Part shown: in pieces, positions 61,930-64,000 of the stretch | Layout: each line of letters begins with the position of its first letter | Position numbering within the stretch: the stretch's first letter is position 1 | DNA from: an uncultured Pelagibacteraceae bacterium | GTDB lineage: Bacteria > Pseudomonadota > Alphaproteobacteria > Pelagibacterales > Pelagibacteraceae | Direction of reading: 5' to 3' | Length of the DNA stretch: 64,000 bases | NCBI GenBank assembly: GCA_902615145.1 | Contig: CACMNK010000003.1 | Location: forward strand, 1 to 64,000 | The notes under the pieces: generated by a model | What the model was told of the DNA's origin: nothing | Databases searched by the model: none | What the model saw: only the letters and a program-made list of their open reading frames with translations | Made by a program: the position numbers and the translations under genes

Positions 61930-62019
61930 GGAGAGGTGGCCGAGTGGTTGAAGGCGCACGCTTGGAAAGCGTGTATAGGGGAAACTTTATCATGGGTTCG
62001 AATCCCATTCTCTCCGCCA
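61930..62019 (+). tRNA. tRNA-Ser (anticodon GGA), CCA encoded
   Basis: GGAGAGGTGGCCGAG...CACGC-TTGGAAA-GCGTG...GGTTCGAATCC...CTCTCC-G-CCA with long variable arm. Confidence 0.96.
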
Positions 62020-62046
62020 CTAAAAAGATCACTATTTTCAACCCTA

Positions 62047-62071
62047 ATTAAGTCATTTTAATTGACTTAAT
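62047..62071. promoter_or_regulatory. Inverted repeat ATTAAGTCA-TTTTAAT-TGACTTAAT between tRNA-Ser and gyrB
   Basis: Perfect 9-bp arms, 7-nt centre. Confidence 0.6.
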
Positions 62072-62130
62072 GTATTATAAGTGAACAAATTTTTTGAAAA
62101 AATGTTATAATAATATTTTCCGATATATAA

Positions 62131-64000
<1,870 letters not shown>

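Overview
AT-rich, gene-dense, streamlined alphaproteobacterial chromosome segment. Gene content and order suggest Pelagibacterales/SAR11; this is inference, since no rRNA is present. The backbone is housekeeping: infB(end)-rbfA-rpsO-pnp, fabI-fabB-fabA, irr, katG, dut-coaBC-ubiB-ubiE, mutM, rpsT, dnaA-dnaN, lysA-argH, tlpA-like, coq7, dsbB, tRNA-Leu-fadD, carD-like, fdxA, SUV3-like helicase, tRNA-Arg, thiolase, aceE-aceF, uppP, gltD-gltB, thrS-infC-rpmI-rplT-pheS-pheT-lepA, tRNA-Ser, gyrB(start). I see no prophage, IS element or CRISPR array. Main points of interest: (1) a complete miniature transcription unit (promoter, 5'UTR palindrome, strong SD, terminator) encoding a 25-aa peptide with 19 Lys/Arg, convergent with a CarD-like gene that itself has a polylysine N-terminal tail; (2) an irr/katG iron-peroxide cluster with matching 17-bp palindromes in the irr and katG promoters, plus tandem Fur-box-like sites in front of an unlisted 59-aa protein with 8 cysteines; (3) three 18-bp repeats at about 42-44 bp spacing with T-tracts upstream of dnaA; (4) two tRNA genes whose CCA ends lie 4-6 nt from a downstream start codon; (5) a C-type-lectin-like domain on a probable autotransporter; (6) a frameshift in ubiE at an A7 run; (7) a lipoyl domain fused to pyruvate dehydrogenase E1; (8) several small ORFs missing from the ORF track. 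All family calls come from reading the translations; no database searches were run.
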